NCBI GenBank assembly: GCA_029706075.1
Contig: JAINUG010000085.1
Location: 2,319,392-2,383,391 of the forward strand
DNA from: Aldrovandia affinis
Taxonomy: Eukaryota; Chordata; Actinopteri; Notacanthiformes; Halosauridae
DNA: 64,000 bases
Direction: 5' to 3'
The notes beneath the pieces were generated by a model. That model did no database searches, had not been told where the DNA came from, and saw nothing but the letters and a program-made list of their open reading frames with translations. A program made the position numbers and the translations under genes. Below, in pieces: positions 60,742 to 64,000 of this stretch (position 1 is the stretch's first letter; each line of letters begins with the position of its first letter).

Positions 60742-62960
60742 CTCCAGGCTTACAGGTACTCCGGTGTTCCAAATCTGCATATTTTGGGCCAGACTGCTGA
60801 GAGATTTGTGAGTGAATCCTTTTTGCAAAACTTGCGCACGTGTGGCGGGGTTCAAAAGTTCAGGGGCTAATTCCTGACTTGCTGTCGACTATTCTCAGCG
60901 AAGCCACGCCCCCTGACTGAGGGGGACAAGGTGTGGCACGGTGGCTAACAGTTGACTGTCAGGTTCCCACAGTGGAGTTAACTACGGTGTAGCTCTGTAT
61001 GCATTTTCTTTTCTTAACTAAATTAGCACAGATGACTGAGCTTGAAGACTGGTCTACTGCGATTCCTGGTGAGCCTTTTAGACTTGCATACTTTGCCCTA
61101 CGGAGATCAGAGGTATTGGAATTCTTTAAGGATTAAGACCAGCATTGTTCCAAGTGCACTCCATTGCTGGCCATTGCCTCGTGTTGACAGCCAGACCTGC
61201 TTGGCTAAACCTTCCATGGGGGTGCATGGGAACACAGGCCACACAAATTAAAATGCTGGATGGAAAACAGAGAGCACGGTCACAGCGTTAATGTTTTCTG
61301 TAATTCACCATTGAGCCTAAAGACTTCCGTTCTGTCGTAACGAGTGCAAAAGGATTAGCTTTGATCGTGCAAATAAATTACGGAGAAATGTGATGTGCGG
61401 CACCATTTTTGGAGCAGTCGATCAGTATGTCATTCTTGGAAAGGGAAAGGCAGGGACTGAGTGATATGGCTGGGCAACTACAGTAAACAAACAAGCCTAG
61501 CCTTCCACCCCTGGTCACATGACCTTACACAGTTGTGATACAAAAGGCTCCATTCTGCAGGGCAGTTTGCTGGGCAATGGGTCTGCCACACAATGTCCCG
61601 CGCACACAATACACAATGCAGCAACACCAGTCTACGCCACAATACCAGCATCAGCCAAGTGCAATTGGTCCACACTGCCAAAGCCACCAACCACACACGC
61701 TCCACAGTGCCCAAATGCGCCGGACACACTTGGACACTGCTGCACAGTGCCCAGAACCTCTAAAAGCTCAGTCCACAGTGTCTAAATCCACCAAACCCAC
61801 ATGGATCCCCACAAAAGCCAAACTGCCCAATTACCCAAACAAACTACAATACCCAGGTAAAATCACAGTCCATCTGACACAAACCACACTGTACACATTA
61901 CCCGGACCACAGGCCATGTAGCCTGTATCAGGAAGCCACGTAGCCGAACAAAAAGTGGGTCACAGTAGTATCCATGCACTGCACGTGCTGTGCGCCTGCA
62001 ACACGCATGCAGCACACATGAACGTTTTGGTGAGGCTCGGCTGGTTTTCAAGACATTCCTCCCAATCCACCAGCTGCGCCTTCATGTAATTAGACTCTGG
62101 CGCGTGATGCAGACGCAATCATGTTTTTGGTTTCCATCTACCATCCCACAACAGAAACTTTGAAATTGTCACACATGAAAGTAAAAATTTTTTTTTTACG
62201 ATTCTCATCTTCCTACTGCATGAAACACACTTTCATGAAGAAGATTTTGAATTGCTTAACACGAAATATACATTCTAAATTACAGTGAGGCCTAAAGAAC
62301 TATCCATGAAGAAAGAAAGGCTGCAAGAACACACAGGCTAGACTGGGCAACTCCAAAATCTAACATCGTCACAGTTTATAGAGACCAACCTCTTCTATAC
62401 GGTACAAGCAGAAAATAAAATAAAAGAATGTTTACTGAAACAAAAGGTGTTTGTGGCACAGATAAAATACATATTTTATTGATCTTCTTTTTAAAATCTG
62501 CTTCACTGCACCGGCCTTTGTTTCTCAATCAGCTGTCCACCCATTCTGTACACGGAAACAGCTGACGCAGAACCACTTTGACTTTGTGCACAGAAATGTC
62601 ACAGCACTACAACTTGAAGAGAGATGGTAGGAGGTGACCACCAAACCACTTTCACTTTCTGCTCATTATAATACCCAAATATGTTCTTGAATGTATGTTT
62701 ATTAAAAATAAACATTATCTGCACCCTGAAAATCCACATTATACAATGTAAGGCAATACTGAATACTGACACTGAAGTCTATTCTGAAGCTAATACTCAA
62801 GGACACTGGGGTGCTGAAGTTGCACATTCTTTCAGATTATGAAGTGGTTACTGACCTCATTTACAAAAGTTAATTACGTAGTGTTATACAAAGAGAAAAC
62901 AAGATCACCCATTGTGGTTTAAGTCTTTCAACTACAGTAAATTTCCATTTTCAGGACAGG

Positions 62961-63536
62961 ACAGCTGTTATACACTTGTGCCTCACGGGGGACACATTCT
63001 CCAGGTGGAGCTGATTGACTGACTGTGATTGACACCCAACTGTGAACACCTGCTTGCCTGATTGCCCCAGAGCATGAAGCCGGACTACGCCAGCACCTTG
63101 GCCCCGGCTTCTTTGCCCAGCTCCTGTTTGGGAAGACTGTTTAGATTGCTTACAGACTGTAATTGTGTGCCTCGTGTGTAGGTTGCGGTTGTATGTACAG
63201 GGTTTTCTTTGTCTTGCCACCTTATTAGGAATGTGTAGGTCAGAGTAGGGAAGCAGCTTCCCGGAAGACCCGGTAGTGAGGGATAGAATATCTTGTTCTT
63301 AGGATAGGAGTAGCGTAGCTGTCTGTCGCTGTTCTGTCCAACCCGTAAGCCCTACTTTTATGTCAGGTACATTGTTCTGTTTGTGATTGCTTGTCTGCTG
63401 TTGTTTGATTCCTGTAGAAGTTTTGTAATAAACATTTGTTGCACAACTCGTTCTGAGTGTGTTTCGGTTGCCTGCTGGCCTTGGTGTTGTTCCCCGGTTA
63501 TTGTAACGCGGGCGAATTTTGGAACATAACAACAGC
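62961..63536 (+). mobile_element. Solo LTR, 566 bp, with 5-bp target duplication
   Basis: The LTR proper is 62966-63531. It begins TGTTATACACTTGTG and ends GGAACATAACA, so it has the TG...CA ends and a perfect 6-bp terminal inverted repeat (TGTTAT/ATAACA). It is flanked by acagc on both sides (62961-62965 and 63532-63536). A polyadenylation signal aataaa lies at 63427-63432, about 100 bp before the end, so orientation is +. No internal primer-binding site, gag or pol adjoins it, so the rest was lost by LTR-LTR recombination. A 5-bp duplication fits Ty3/gypsy or some ERV groups; class not certain. Confidence 0.88.
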
Positions 63537-64000
63537 TAATGGAGGAATGTTAATACATTAATATTAACAGCCACAAGAAATATCTGATCTTAAGAATTGT
63601 TTGACTCTGTATCATTCTTTGTTTTGTTTTGGAAAAGAGTCAGTCTTCTGGTTGAAATTTCACAGGGTTTGCAGATCACACCCACTTAAAGGGCAGTCTT
63701 TGCTGGCAAAAGATAAATAGATAAATCATATCACAACCAAAAAGGTGATTTTCAGAAAACATAACCCAGAGTTATGTTTTTGTAGAATATAGGTCAGCTA
63801 TGCTCCCTTGGTGATGAGCTGTAAAGAGTTTTCCAAGAAGTCAAGGAAAGAGACCTAGCTGCAGGCTCTCAAAGCAAAGCCTTCCTTGTTCTAAGCTGGA
63901 AGCCGAGCAATCCAATTACCTAAACCAAGGTGGAAGAGAAAAGATGAGTCCTGTATGGGACTAAATGAAGAGGAAATGTGAAGACCGAAAGAGGTCTGTT
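63537..64000. other. Gene-free stretch at the right edge
   Basis: Nothing recognised. Confidence 0.6.

Larger units (their letters stand above)
56767..62960. other. Gene-free stretch
   Basis: No coding sequence recognised. Named contents are a GGGGT repeat (57,661-57,694), a CA microsatellite (57,916-57,970), a decayed SINE-like piece at about 59,405-59,465 (ggttgtaggttgcaatcgca), a LINE-like 3' end (59,700-59,894) and an inverted repeat around a C run (60,704-60,741). Confidence 0.6.

Noticed and set aside
62966-63531. Solo LTR as the 3'UTR of an unknown gene because of AATAAA
   Set aside because: TG...CA ends, terminal inverted repeats and the acagc duplication fit an LTR, and no exon adjoins it.

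Overview
This is vertebrate nuclear DNA, almost certainly from a ray-finned fish. It has one multi-exon gene with GT/AG introns, long gene-free stretches, CpG-rich pockets, CA and GT microsatellites, and fossil transposons of types common in fish: a Tc1/mariner derivative, a short hAT-like element, tRNA-derived SINEs with an L2/UnaL2-type tail, a CR1-type 3' end, a LINE reverse-transcriptase fossil and a solo LTR. The CR1-type and SINE sequences hint at a fish outside the spiny-rayed group (for example an elopomorph), but species cannot be fixed by reading alone.

The left half (1 to about 34,400) is one minus-strand gene, the fish orthologue of PLEKHG3, a DH-PH RhoGEF. I could follow 17 coding exons by splice signals, reading phase and protein similarity: a short N-terminal exon at 34259-34400, a Ser-rich exon that starts the DH domain at 27892-28408, five further DH exons at 16671-16771, 14180-14249, 13981-14027, 12422-12572 and 11924-12055, three PH exons at 11353-11535, 11146-11238 and 10537-10623, three small linker exons at 10387-10420, 9914-10015 and 8438-8470, an 11-nt microexon at 6935-6945, and three exons encoding the long acidic and Ser-rich C-terminal half at 4749-5129, 2908-3021 and 1-1355. 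The last exon runs off the left edge, so the C-terminus is missing. Phases agree at every junction except inside the 27892-28408 exon, which is one base short (or two too long): its Ser-rich part and its DH part lie in different frames.

The right half (34,401-64,000) holds no coding gene that I can support. It is the 5' flank of plekhg3 or a long 5' intron. It contains a CpG-rich block at about 55,500-56,060 that could be a promoter or first non-coding exon, a LINE RT fossil (43.7-44.8 kb), a CR1-type 3' end (35.4 kb), two tRNA-derived SINEs (52.5 and 56.6 kb), LINE-like 3' ends (37.9 and 59.8 kb), microsatellites, and a very well delimited 566-bp solo LTR (62,966-63,531) with a 5-bp target duplication.

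I do not see an undescribed multi-gene system. The points most worth a second look are the microexon, the frame break in the DH-start exon, the intron made almost wholly of a 40-bp minisatellite, the transposons with readable ends and target duplications, and a few strong inverted repeats.
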